From contig NZ_CP031168.1 of NCBI RefSeq assembly GCF_022354825.1, positions 7,182,501 through 7,246,500 of the forward strand: a stretch of DNA of 64,000 nucleotides, given 5' to 3'. Numbering within the stretch: position 1 is the first letter of the stretch; every line of letters begins with the position of its first letter. Under the pieces are notes generated by a model that saw nothing but the letters and a program-made list of their open reading frames with translations, did no database searches and had not been told where the DNA came from. The position numbers were made by a program, and so were the translations under genes. Of the stretch, positions 1 through 8,026 are shown piece after piece. The stretch is from Paenibacillus sp. H1-7 (GTDB lineage: Bacteria; Bacillota; Bacilli; Paenibacillales; NBRC-103111).

Positions 1-39
1 ACTTTGCTGGGAGCCCCGATTACAAATGCTATATAGGAT

Positions 40-67
40 AAAAAGCCGAATGCCGCAGCATTCAGCT
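40..67 (-). terminator. Rho-independent terminator of the left propeller gene
   Basis: On the minus strand a 10-bp stem (AGCTGAATGC / GCATTCGGCT, including G-U pairing) with a TGCG loop is followed by TTTTTA. It lies about 30 bp past the stop codon of the leftmost gene, so it probably ends that transcript. Confidence 0.6.
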
Positions 68-97
68 CTCCAGCCTACACATATAAACAAACACGTT

Positions 98-1489
98 CTA
101 CAATCCGCTGATAATGTACAAGTTATAACCTACGCCGTAGGCGCGCTGGCAGGCACGGTAGTAAGGATGGGCATACCGCTCTGCCGCTTCTGCGCCATCC
201 TCCGCGTTCCGGTCCGCCCACATTTGCACGGTGCCGTCCGGGCGGAACGACAGCAATTGCTCGCCTGGCAAGTCTAAGAAGCGCGAAGCCATAGCGACCG
301 TACCGCCAACATTGCCAAGCATGCGTCCATGCCGGTCAAACAGGCTGCCGTCCCCTCCGGGCATGCCCCTCACCAGCTCGTGATAACCGTCCCCGTTAAT
401 ATCGACGGGGATCGTCCGGTATGCGCTGAAAGGGACAGCGTAAGTCCGGCCGGATCCGGCTTCATACGTGAACTCATCCATGTTCTGATGGAAGCGCCCG
501 TCCGGACCGCACGTTTTGGCTCCGATGCGAATGGCCATCGTTGCATGCGACCGGTCGTCGAGTATTCGTGCCGCCCAGCCGATATCGATGTGGCCTTCAT
601 CCACATCGCCCCACAAGCGGCGGCCCTGATCGTCGAACATGACGACACGAGGGGTCGCCTGCGGGTCGGACTCGCGCACCGTGAAGATCGACCAGCGCCC
701 GGTCGCCCGATCGAGAATCGGCTGGACGACATCGGAGTGGCCCCGATACACATCCCGGTCTGCACAAAACAGCTCCTTGCCCGTATCCAGCTCAATGCAC
801 CGTTCCCCCCACAGCAGCTCATCTACGCCGTCGCCGTTAATATCCAGGATCGGCGTAATATGGCTGCCGCGCGCGCCGGGATCGTCCTTCCCGATATCGA
901 TGCGCCAGCGCTCCGTCATATCCGGGCTCCACGCCTGCAAGTGCATGCTCCAATAAGTTCCTTGGGCGGTAATCAGCACAGGCTCACCGTGCGCGTAGCC
1001 TCCAAGGATAAAATTGCGGAACGTGCAGCTGAGAGGCTCCTCCTTGCCGCCGTCGTTGTTCCACGGCCATTGTCCCGTCGTTTGCCCCGTTATGGCGTCG
1101 ATTCTCTCCAGCCGGTACTGCCCTACGCAGAACGGATGCGTTTCATTCAGGTTGTTCACGAACCACAGCTCATCAATCCCGTCCCCGTCCAGGTCGAACG
1201 GATATACCGGACAAAACCAGATGCCCGGCACGACAGCGCGGCCGAGGTCTCTTTTCCACAGCACTTCGCCTTGATCGGTGAAAAGCATCATCTTCAACGT
1301 ATCGGAAGGATAGTAAAACATATTGACCGAAGGGTCCACATCGAAATCCGCCCCGTAAGTGGCCAAAAAAGCCCGATTCCCGCTCCCAAGCTGAACCGGG
1401 AAGCAGCGGAGCTGCCCCAGCTTCTGGCCAAGCGACAGCTCCAGGACGGTTTCCAATCTGATCTGTTTATCTGATCCGGTTATAGCCAT
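98..1489 (-). CDS. Rhamnogalacturonan-lyase-like FG-GAP propeller protein (paralog 1)
   Basis: 463 aa with no signal peptide or membrane segment, so probably cytoplasmic. Repeated calcium-binding DxDGDGxDE-type blade motifs are visible (DLDGDGIDELWF near residue 100, DINGDGVDELLWG near 220, DINGDGYHELVRG near 385). The block GSH..(D)INGDGVDE..WGERCIELD..RGHSDVVQP resembles the corresponding part of family PL11 rhamnogalacturonan lyases, but the protein is shorter than the usual roughly 600 aa. It follows the solute-binding-protein gene by 55 bp on the same strand. The ribosome site GGGAGG precedes the ATG by about 11 nt. A close paralog lies at 8027-9397. Activity on imported pectin-derived oligosaccharides is inferred from context; a non-catalytic role cannot be excluded. 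Confidence 0.6.
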   Translation of the reverse strand: MAITGSDKQIRLETVLELSLGQKLGQLRCFPVQLGSGNRAFLATYGADFDVDPSVNMFYYPSDTLKMMLFTDQGEVLWKRDLGRAVVPGIWFCPVYPFDLDGDGIDELWFVNNLNETHPFCVGQYRLERIDAITGQTTGQWPWNNDGGKEEPLSCTFRNFILGGYAHGEPVLITAQGTYWSMHLQAWSPDMTERWRIDIGKDDPGARGSHITPILDINGDGVDELLWGERCIELDTGKELFCADRDVYRGHSDVVQPILDRATGRWSIFTVRESDPQATPRVVMFDDQGRRLWGDVDEGHIDIGWAARILDDRSHATMAIRIGAKTCGPDGRFHQNMDEFTYEAGSGRTYAVPFSAYRTIPVDINGDGYHELVRGMPGGDGSLFDRHGRMLGNVGGTVAMASRFLDLPGEQLLSFRPDGTVQMWADRNAEDGAEAAERYAHPYYRACQRAYGVGYNLYIISGL

Positions 1490-1544
1490 AGCCTGCTGTA
1501 CCTCCCATTATCGATTTTCGCTGCAAACACGATTACGCTCACAC

Positions 1545-3077
1545 TTACTTCACTATGGACTTCCCTTCCTTGTTATACCAATCCGTCCAAAATTGAATCG
1601 CCTTATCCCCGCCCGCCGATCTCCAGCGGCTAACGTAGTCGTCCCATGTTTTATCGACGTCGGCGTTGCCCAATATCGCTTTGGTCGTGTATTCGTCGAC
1701 GATTTTGGTCAAATTGAAGCCCGAGAGCTCAGGATAATAGGGCAGCGCCGATCTTAGCAGGTCCGGCTTGCCGATTTTGTTGGCAAGAGTCAGGTTGTCG
1801 ACGGCTTCCTTCGGATAGACGACGCCGATATATTTCTTAATGTCCTCGTTCAGCTGGCCGGTCCGGACGAGCGAGAACGACCAGTGAATCGGGGCCAGCT
1901 GCTGGGCGGCTTCGATAGTGCCGTTCGTTTCCTTGTAATTGACATTCGGAATGCCCAGGAACGAAAATTTCATGCCTTCCGGCGAGACGGCCCAATCCAT
2001 AAACTTCATCAGCCGGTCGATGTTTTTGGTATTTTTCGGTATGGCGATATAGTGCCGGTTCAAGCTGGCGTAAGAGAATACGGAGGGAGAGCCGTCCTTA
2101 TGAGGCGGCAGCTCGACGGCGATGTATTTGTCCATGACCTCCTTCGGCAGCTCGAGCCCGGACGGGTAATGCCAGAAGCCGGAAATGACGCCGTATTTGA
2201 GCGACTTGAATTTTTGCTGGAAAATCGGTCCGGTCACCGTCGGAAACTCCGGATCCAATATTTTCTCGGAGACGAGCTTATTCATAAATTTCAGAAACTC
2301 TTTGTGCTCCGGAGTGATTTCCGGAGGCGTCACTTTGCCGTCGCGAATGCTGTAAGCTTCCGCATTGAACGCCGCTTTGAAAACGCGCGCCCCTTGATCG
2401 ACGTTGTTGCCCGTCAATAATCCGAACGTATCCTGCTTCCCGTTGCCGTCAGGGTCCTGCTGTGCAAACGCCTTCATTACCTGGTAAAACTCGTCGATCG
2501 TCTTAGGCTCCTTCAGGTTCAGCTTCGTCAGCCATTCCTTGTTAATATAAACGACCTGGCTTAAGCCGTCCGGCCGGCTGTACGGGAACGCCCACACTTT
2601 GCCGTTTTCCGTTACGGGCAGCCAAGAGCTTTCCGGCATCACTTTTTTTATATTCGGATAGTTGGCCGTATCATTAATATAAGGCGACAAGTCGGCAAGC
2701 AGACCGTCCTTCGCATATTTCATAATCAAATCGCGGTCGGATACGGCGAACGCATCCGGATAGTTGCCCGAGGCCATCAAAACATTGATCTTGTCGATAT
2801 ACCCCGCCGATCCCGGCGAATTGAGCTGAATTTCTACACCCGTCTTTTCTTTTAGAAAACGGATGTATTCATTGTCCGTAAGCGACATCCCTTTCGGGTC
2901 GACGTTATAATCGAACAGTACTTTAAAGGTTACTGACCCCTCCTCCTTCTTCCCGTCCGTACCGTTCAGCGTCTCCGGCGGCGAAGTTCCGTTTCCTCCA
3001 CTGCAGCCGGCCGCCATAGCCAAAGCCAATGCGACAATGGCCAGAGCTGCCGTTTTCCCCTTTTTGAACCAACTCAT
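1545..3077 (-). CDS. Extracellular sugar-binding lipoprotein of an Lpl/Ytc-type ABC transporter
   Basis: 510 aa. The N-terminus has basic residues, a hydrophobic stretch and a lipobox ending in AAGC (Cys near residue 25), so the mature protein is lipid-anchored outside the membrane. The rest looks like a family-1 extracellular solute-binding protein of the LplA type, including a calcium-loop-like DPDGNGKQDTFG segment common in this family. No ATPase gene is nearby; such importers usually share a housekeeping MsmX-type ATPase. Its partner permeases are probably 5578-7412, read divergently, which is unusual since the three components are normally in one operon. The gene lies downstream of the AraC-type regulator on the same strand. 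Confidence 0.9.
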   Translation of the reverse strand: MSWFKKGKTAALAIVALALAMAAGCSGGNGTSPPETLNGTDGKKEEGSVTFKVLFDYNVDPKGMSLTDNEYIRFLKEKTGVEIQLNSPGSAGYIDKINVLMASGNYPDAFAVSDRDLIMKYAKDGLLADLSPYINDTANYPNIKKVMPESSWLPVTENGKVWAFPYSRPDGLSQVVYINKEWLTKLNLKEPKTIDEFYQVMKAFAQQDPDGNGKQDTFGLLTGNNVDQGARVFKAAFNAEAYSIRDGKVTPPEITPEHKEFLKFMNKLVSEKILDPEFPTVTGPIFQQKFKSLKYGVISGFWHYPSGLELPKEVMDKYIAVELPPHKDGSPSVFSYASLNRHYIAIPKNTKNIDRLMKFMDWAVSPEGMKFSFLGIPNVNYKETNGTIEAAQQLAPIHWSFSLVRTGQLNEDIKKYIGVVYPKEAVDNLTLANKIGKPDLLRSALPYYPELSGFNLTKIVDEYTTKAILGNADVDKTWDDYVSRWRSAGGDKAIQFWTDWYNKEGKSIVK

Positions 3078-3209
3078 CCGTACAACCTCCTTAAGTTCGA
3101 TTCGCTTTCCATTCCATTGTTAAGCGCTAAGGAAGGCACTGGCAATGAACATTATCCGCGATCGTGTAAAAAAACCGGGGCCATGCCATGTTCATTTTTT
3201 TGTACATCG

Positions 3210-5342
3210 TCACTTTTGCTGCAATTTGCTGCGGTATTCGGATGGGGTGAAGAAGTGGATTTTTTTGAAATTGCGGATAAACGAATGGACCGTATCATAG
3301 CCGCATTCTTCGGATATTTGTTTGATGGGCTTATGCTTGTTCTCAAGCAGCAGCAGCGCTTTCTTGATCCGAAGATGGTTCAAGTAATCTACGAAGCCGT
3401 AGCCGAGCTCATTTTTGATTAAGGAACTGATGTAGGAAGGGTTAATGCCGAGGCTGTCGGATACGACGGTTAGCGAGATCGCCTTGTCGAAATTGTCTTC
3501 GATATACTCTTTGATCATTTGGAACGTTTTGTTCTGGCCGGTTTTTCGAACGTGAACATGGTCGGATACCGTCTTGGCGATGTAGACGATGTATGTTTTT
3601 TTATCCTCAATGAATTCGTAGCTGTACAGCTTCATAAACATGTTCTCCTGCACCATGCCGGATATGTCTTGCCGCAATTCAAGCGCGAGCTTGACGATGC
3701 CGAACAGCAGATTCGACAGCGCCGCATTCAGCAGCTCCAAGGAAAACCTGCCTTCCGTCGTCATCGTCTTGATCATGCTGTCCAGATTGGCCTCGAATTG
3801 CACCATGTCGCCTTCTTTCATGCAGGCTATCAATTCATTGATGTCAAAAGTGGGGAACAGCCCGTCTTGCTGCTGCTTATGCGGAATGCTCTTCGAATGG
3901 ATGACCGCATCTCTGCCGTAAATCACCTTGTATTCTATCGCCTGCAGCGCTTGAAAGTAGCCGTCGTGGACGGTTGCGATGGAAGGAACGACCTGGCTGA
4001 CCCCGGCACAAACGGTCAAATTGCACGTATCGCGTATTTCCTTTTGCAAATAACGGACGGTTCCTTCCACGCTGGATATAAAGGAGTCTTCCTCCACATG
4101 CTCCGGCAAAGAAATAAGTATCGCCATTTTATCCGGCTCCGCTTTGACAGGATACGCCGCATATCTGGTCTTAAACATCCATTGAAAGGCGTTGTAGATC
4201 GTTTTATCCATAAAAAACCGTTCGTCCTTCTCCATATTGAGCAAATAACGGTAGTAGTCATCGATTTGAATTACCACCACCATATATTTGGAGGATGCGA
4301 GCTTCAGGTTCATTTCCCGCATGGGTCCGGCCATATCCTGTTCCTTAAGCTTCCCCGTCAGCAGGTTGAGAACGAAATGGGTTCGCAAATCTTCGAGATT
4401 CCGATGGTAGCGGTTCTCATATTGAACGATTTTCTGAAAATACGACTTGCGCATAAATACATACAGACCGATGCCGCTCGCCAAAATGACGGACATCAAA
4501 AGCAAAATCATTTGCTGGCGATGCCTGTATTCCGGCGTCAGTTCGATGCGCGGGACATAAGAAATCGTCTTCCACTCGCCCGGAGACTGATCGGAAACCA
4601 TCGCCAGCACGTTATCGACAGGGTGAGGAGCTTCGGCGTCCATCCCTTCCTGCATGATTTGGTTCAGCTTCTGCGAATCCATCGGCACCGGCAGCCCGCT
4701 GCGGTACGTAATGACCTGACCGTCTCTGCTCACGAGCAGCATATGATGGCTTTCCGGAAAATCGGCGAACAGCTTCTGTTCGTCCACGTTGATCGCCACC
4801 CAGCCGAGACCTCTCAGATTTCCGACGAATGTAATAATCGTCTTGGCGTTGCCGTAGCTTGCCTTCTCCAGTCTTGCCTGCACCCACCGTCCGCTGCCTT
4901 CGGGCTTGCCGTCGAACAAGGCTTTGTCCGGAAACTGCTCCAGGCGGGTAAATTCATAATTGGTAGACAGCACCGTGTCGTTGGACTTGTTATACAAATA
5001 GATGGATACGATGAGCGGGTTGCTGTTAATTGTCTTGAGAAACTGCTGTTGAATCTCCCTCAGCATATACATGTTGTGGACACCCGATTCCGACTGCTGC
5101 AGCCATTCGAACAAGGGGTCGTCCAGCGACATCTGCATATAGACGGAATGAATCTGGTCCTGGAGCACGAACAAGACGGAGGAAAGCTTCTCGTGCGTTT
5201 GCCGGAACGAATTGGTGAACTGCTTCCCTTCATCATAGTGTGCCTTGGTCAAATAGACGAATCCGGTTAAAGCGCCTGCCATGATCAAAATTAAACAAAG
5301 CAACAAGAGCCTGCGTAACGTTTCGGGCTGCCATCTCCACAT
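3210..5342 (-). CDS. Membrane-anchored AraC-family transcriptional regulator
   Basis: 710 aa. Transmembrane helix near residues 10-30, an extracytoplasmic sensor region of about 250 residues, a second helix near 283-305, a cytoplasmic linker, and a C-terminal AraC double helix-turn-helix (about 610-708) with the family signature around GYDTVHSFIRNFKKIHFFTPSEY. This is the YesS/YtdP-like architecture that sits next to Lpl-type sugar transporters in Paenibacillus. The start ATG has GGTGAGAGGGA upstream. It is divergent from the permease operon, with a cre site in the 235-bp intergenic region, and probably activates the transporter and propeller-protein genes in response to an external saccharide or the loaded binding protein. 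Confidence 0.88.
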   Translation of the reverse strand: MWRWQPETLRRLLLLCLILIMAGALTGFVYLTKAHYDEGKQFTNSFRQTHEKLSSVLFVLQDQIHSVYMQMSLDDPLFEWLQQSESGVHNMYMLREIQQQFLKTINSNPLIVSIYLYNKSNDTVLSTNYEFTRLEQFPDKALFDGKPEGSGRWVQARLEKASYGNAKTIITFVGNLRGLGWVAINVDEQKLFADFPESHHMLLVSRDGQVITYRSGLPVPMDSQKLNQIMQEGMDAEAPHPVDNVLAMVSDQSPGEWKTISYVPRIELTPEYRHRQQMILLLMSVILASGIGLYVFMRKSYFQKIVQYENRYHRNLEDLRTHFVLNLLTGKLKEQDMAGPMREMNLKLASSKYMVVVIQIDDYYRYLLNMEKDERFFMDKTIYNAFQWMFKTRYAAYPVKAEPDKMAILISLPEHVEEDSFISSVEGTVRYLQKEIRDTCNLTVCAGVSQVVPSIATVHDGYFQALQAIEYKVIYGRDAVIHSKSIPHKQQQDGLFPTFDINELIACMKEGDMVQFEANLDSMIKTMTTEGRFSLELLNAALSNLLFGIVKLALELRQDISGMVQENMFMKLYSYEFIEDKKTYIVYIAKTVSDHVHVRKTGQNKTFQMIKEYIEDNFDKAISLTVVSDSLGINPSYISSLIKNELGYGFVDYLNHLRIKKALLLLENKHKPIKQISEECGYDTVHSFIRNFKKIHFFTPSEYRSKLQQK

Positions 5343-5387
5343 TCCCTCTCACCATCCCAATTTTGATCAAGCCTTACCCCTTAATTT

Positions 5388-5401
5388 CGAAAGCGCTATC
5401 A
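5388..5401. promoter_or_regulatory. cre (CcpA) catabolite-repression site
   Basis: CGAAAGCGCTATCA matches the consensus TGWAARCGYTWNCW at 13 of 14 positions. It lies in the divergent intergenic region between the AraC-type regulator (start at 5342) and the permease operon (start near 5578), so CcpA could repress either direction. Found by eye; no binding evidence. Confidence 0.6.
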
Positions 5402-5577
5402 TTCACCCTGACCAAATTATATCACCCTGCAAGAGCTAACCAATGTGCATTTTTGCGATTTTGTAAAATACACATCCTCCTTCCAAAGATTTGTACATCA
5501 TCAAAAGCAATCGTCATTTCGTCTGCCCTGCCGCCCCCCTATAATAAGGGCAAAACAAACGAGGGGTGATGACCGAA

Positions 5578-6537
5578 ATGAAAGCATCCGCTCATCAAGG
5601 GGAGCTGACGATGCCGAAATCCGCTTACCGGACCGGCTCCTTCCTGATGCAAATCCGCAAAAACAAATATTTGTACCTCCTGCTGTTTCCCGGTGTCTTA
5701 TGGTATTTCGTGTATAAATATTTGCCCATGTACGGCGTTATTATCGCGTTCAAGGAGTACAACTTTTCCAAAGGTATTTGGGGCAGCCCATGGGTGGGGC
5801 TGAAGCATTTTCAGTTTTTGTTCCGCAACGACGATTTCCTCAACATTGTGAAAAATACGCTGCTCATCAACATTTACGAGCTGCTGTTCGCCTTTCCGGT
5901 CCCGATTGTTCTCGCCCTGCTGCTCAACGAGATGAAATCGATGCTGTTTAAAAGGACGATTCAGACCGTCGTTTATTTCCCCCACTTCTTGTCCTGGGTC
6001 GTCTTCGGGGGCATCATTATCCAGCTGCTGTCGCCCAATGAAGGGCTGGTCAACAACCTGCTGCGCTTTTTCGGGGTAGAGCCAATCTTCTTTCTGTCCA
6101 AGTCCGAATATTTCCGCCCGATCGTCATCGTGTCTTCCATTCTGAAGGAGGCCGGATGGGGAGCCATCATTTATTTGGCTGCGCTCAGCAGCATCGATGT
6201 CGATCAATACGAAGCGGCAACCATCGACGGGGCGAACCGTTGGGATAAGCTGATACACATTACGCTGCCGGGCATCCGGAATACGATCGTCCTCATGCTC
6301 ATTTTGAAGGTCGGCTACTTGCTGGATGTCGGCTTCGAGCAAATTTATATTTTGTATAATCCTTCGGTTTACGATGTCGGCGATGTGCTCAGCACGTACA
6401 TTTACCGGATCGGTCTGCAAGGCGCGCAGTTCAGCGTCACTTCGGCGATCGGCTTGTTCCAGTCCGCCATCGGCTTCCTGCTCATATGGGGCACGAACCG
6501 GATAGCCAAAAAATTCAGCGAGGTGTCGTTATGGTAA
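5578..6537 (+). CDS. LplB-type sugar ABC permease
   Basis: About 319 aa, six membrane segments, beginning after a short tail with the typical LplB opening (LYLLLFPGVLWYFVYKYLPM, then GVIIAFKEYN). The EAA-type coupling loop is visible around YEAATIDGANRWDKLIHITLPG. The ATG at 5578 was chosen because GAGGGGTGAT ends 7 nt upstream. GTG 5566 is too close to that ribosome site; ATG 5611, preceded by AAGGGGAG, is a good alternative and would remove 11 residues. It overlaps the next permease by 7 bp (ATGGTAA). It imports the saccharide delivered by the lipoprotein encoded at 1545-3077. Confidence 0.9.
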   Translation: MKASAHQGELTMPKSAYRTGSFLMQIRKNKYLYLLLFPGVLWYFVYKYLPMYGVIIAFKEYNFSKGIWGSPWVGLKHFQFLFRNDDFLNIVKNTLLINIYELLFAFPVPIVLALLLNEMKSMLFKRTIQTVVYFPHFLSWVVFGGIIIQLLSPNEGLVNNLLRFFGVEPIFFLSKSEYFRPIVIVSSILKEAGWGAIIYLAALSSIDVDQYEAATIDGANRWDKLIHITLPGIRNTIVLMLILKVGYLLDVGFEQIYILYNPSVYDVGDVLSTYIYRIGLQGAQFSVTSAIGLFQSAIGFLLIWGTNRIAKKFSEVSLW

Positions 6538-7412
6538 AAAGGGTGGGGACATTGGCTATGCTCAAGCAACCGAATATATGGATCGGCGGGATTCTTCTGC
6601 TGTTCGCGATCGTTACGTTTTTCCCGTTCTACTATGTCATTCTCGCCTCGGTCAGCGACGCCAATCTGATTAAAGAAGGCGAATTGCTGCTCACGCCCAA
6701 AGGCTTCAACCTGAGAGCTTACGCGATGATCTATGAAAATGAAAAATTCATCCATGCGTTCCTCGTCACTGTATCGCGTACACTGCTAGGGCTGTGTATC
6801 AGTCTAACGCTGCAGCTGACCGTCGCCTATGCCTTGTCTCGTGCTTATTTGCCCGGCAGGAAATTGTTCATGCTGTATATCATTGTCACCATGATGTTCA
6901 ACGGCGGCATCGTGCCTACATTCCTGATCGTGAAGGCCACCGGGCTCATCGATACGATATGGGCGCTCGTCATTCCTTCCGCTATCAGCACGTGGAACGT
7001 CATTTTGCTGCGCAGCTTTTTCGAAGCTGTACCGGATAGTCTGGAGGAATCGGCCAAAATGGACGGGGCCAACGATATCGGTATTTTTCTAAGAATTTAT
7101 TTGCCTTTATCGCTGCCTGCGATCATGACGATCGGACTGTTCATAGCGGTCAGCCATTGGAATGCATTCATGGATGCCGTCATCTATACGAATTCCGATA
7201 AGCTGCAGGTGCTGCAACTATTTTTGCGCGATATGGTCATTCATTTGGAGATGGCGACGCTCATGGGGGAAGTATCAAACTCAACCGAGGTATCTTCGCT
7301 GTCGCTGCGGGCCGCCTCCATCTTCCTCGCTTCGCTGCCCATTATTGCGGTGTATCCTTTCATCCAGCGCTTCTTTATAAAAGGAGTGATGATCGGTGCG
7401 GTCAAAGGCTGA
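6531..7412 (+). CDS. YtcP-type sugar ABC permease
   Basis: About 293 aa. Six membrane segments; the EAA loop is seen around LEESAKMDGANDIGIFLRIY and the C-terminus ends in the typical GVMIGAVKG. The ATG at 6531 was chosen over upstream in-frame codons because GCGAGGTG lies 6 nt before it and because translation is coupled to the preceding permease through a 7-bp overlap. Together with the upstream gene it makes the heterodimeric channel of a carbohydrate uptake ABC transporter. It is followed by the tandem-repeat region, not by a binding-protein gene. Confidence 0.9.
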   Translation: MVKRVGTLAMLKQPNIWIGGILLLFAIVTFFPFYYVILASVSDANLIKEGELLLTPKGFNLRAYAMIYENEKFIHAFLVTVSRTLLGLCISLTLQLTVAYALSRAYLPGRKLFMLYIIVTMMFNGGIVPTFLIVKATGLIDTIWALVIPSAISTWNVILLRSFFEAVPDSLEESAKMDGANDIGIFLRIYLPLSLPAIMTIGLFIAVSHWNAFMDAVIYTNSDKLQVLQLFLRDMVIHLEMATLMGEVSNSTEVSSLSLRAASIFLASLPIIAVYPFIQRFFIKGVMIGAVKG

Positions 7413-7465
7413 TCATTCGTGAGATGGCGGTTGACAATGGCCGCGTACCCGGATGGAATGTCGTT

Positions 7466-7920
7466 GCCGGATGACTGCAAGCATGAACAGAGTATCGTCA
7501 TAGCCTGAGTCCTTGGATGTGGCGCCCTTGTCGGATGGTTACAAGCGAGAACAGAATGACGTCCAAAACCGAGTCCATGGATGTAACGCCCTTGTCGGAT
7601 GGTTACAAGCGAGAACAGAATGACGTCCAAAACCGAGTCCATGGATGTAACGCCCTTGTCGGATGGTTACAAGCGAGAACAGAATGACGTCCAAAACCGA
7701 GTCCATGGATGTAACGCCTTCGTCGGATGGTTACAAGCGAGAACAGAATGACGTCCAAAACCGAGTCCCATGGATGTAACGCCTTCGTCGGATGGTTACA
7801 AGTGAGAACAGAATGACGTCCAAAACCGAGTCCTTGGATGTGGCGCCCTTGTCGGATGGTTACAAGCGAGAACAGAATGACGTCCAAAACCGAGTCCTTG
7901 GATGTAACGCCCTCGTCGTT
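7466..7920. repeat. 64-bp tandem repeat, about six full copies plus degenerate ends
   Basis: The core TCGGATGGTTACAAGCGAGA recurs at 7531, 7595, 7659, 7723, 7788 and 7852, a period of 64 bp (one step is 65 because of an extra C). A degenerate copy precedes at about 7466 and a truncated one ends near 7920. Many units contain the inverted repeat TGTAAC-N14-GTTACA and a palindromic GACGTC. The period is not a multiple of three, so the ORFs that cross it are frame-hopping artefacts. It fills the space between the YtcP permease and the second propeller gene. Confidence 0.95.
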
Positions 7921-8026
7921 TGCTTGCTCCTCGTCGGGGCGCGTTTATCATAGAAGATTCTTACAGCCCGAGTATGTATTCGGATCTGAACTAAAGCCCA
8001 CTATTTATTCAAGGAGGTTTACCCGC

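Noticed and set aside
7241-7887. ORFs across the 64-bp repeats (133 and 94 aa)
   Set aside because: The repeat period is not a multiple of three, so successive copies are read in different frames; no ribosome site.
7466-7920. CRISPR array
   Set aside because: Units are tandem 64-bp repeats conserved along their whole length; there are no unique spacers and no cas genes.
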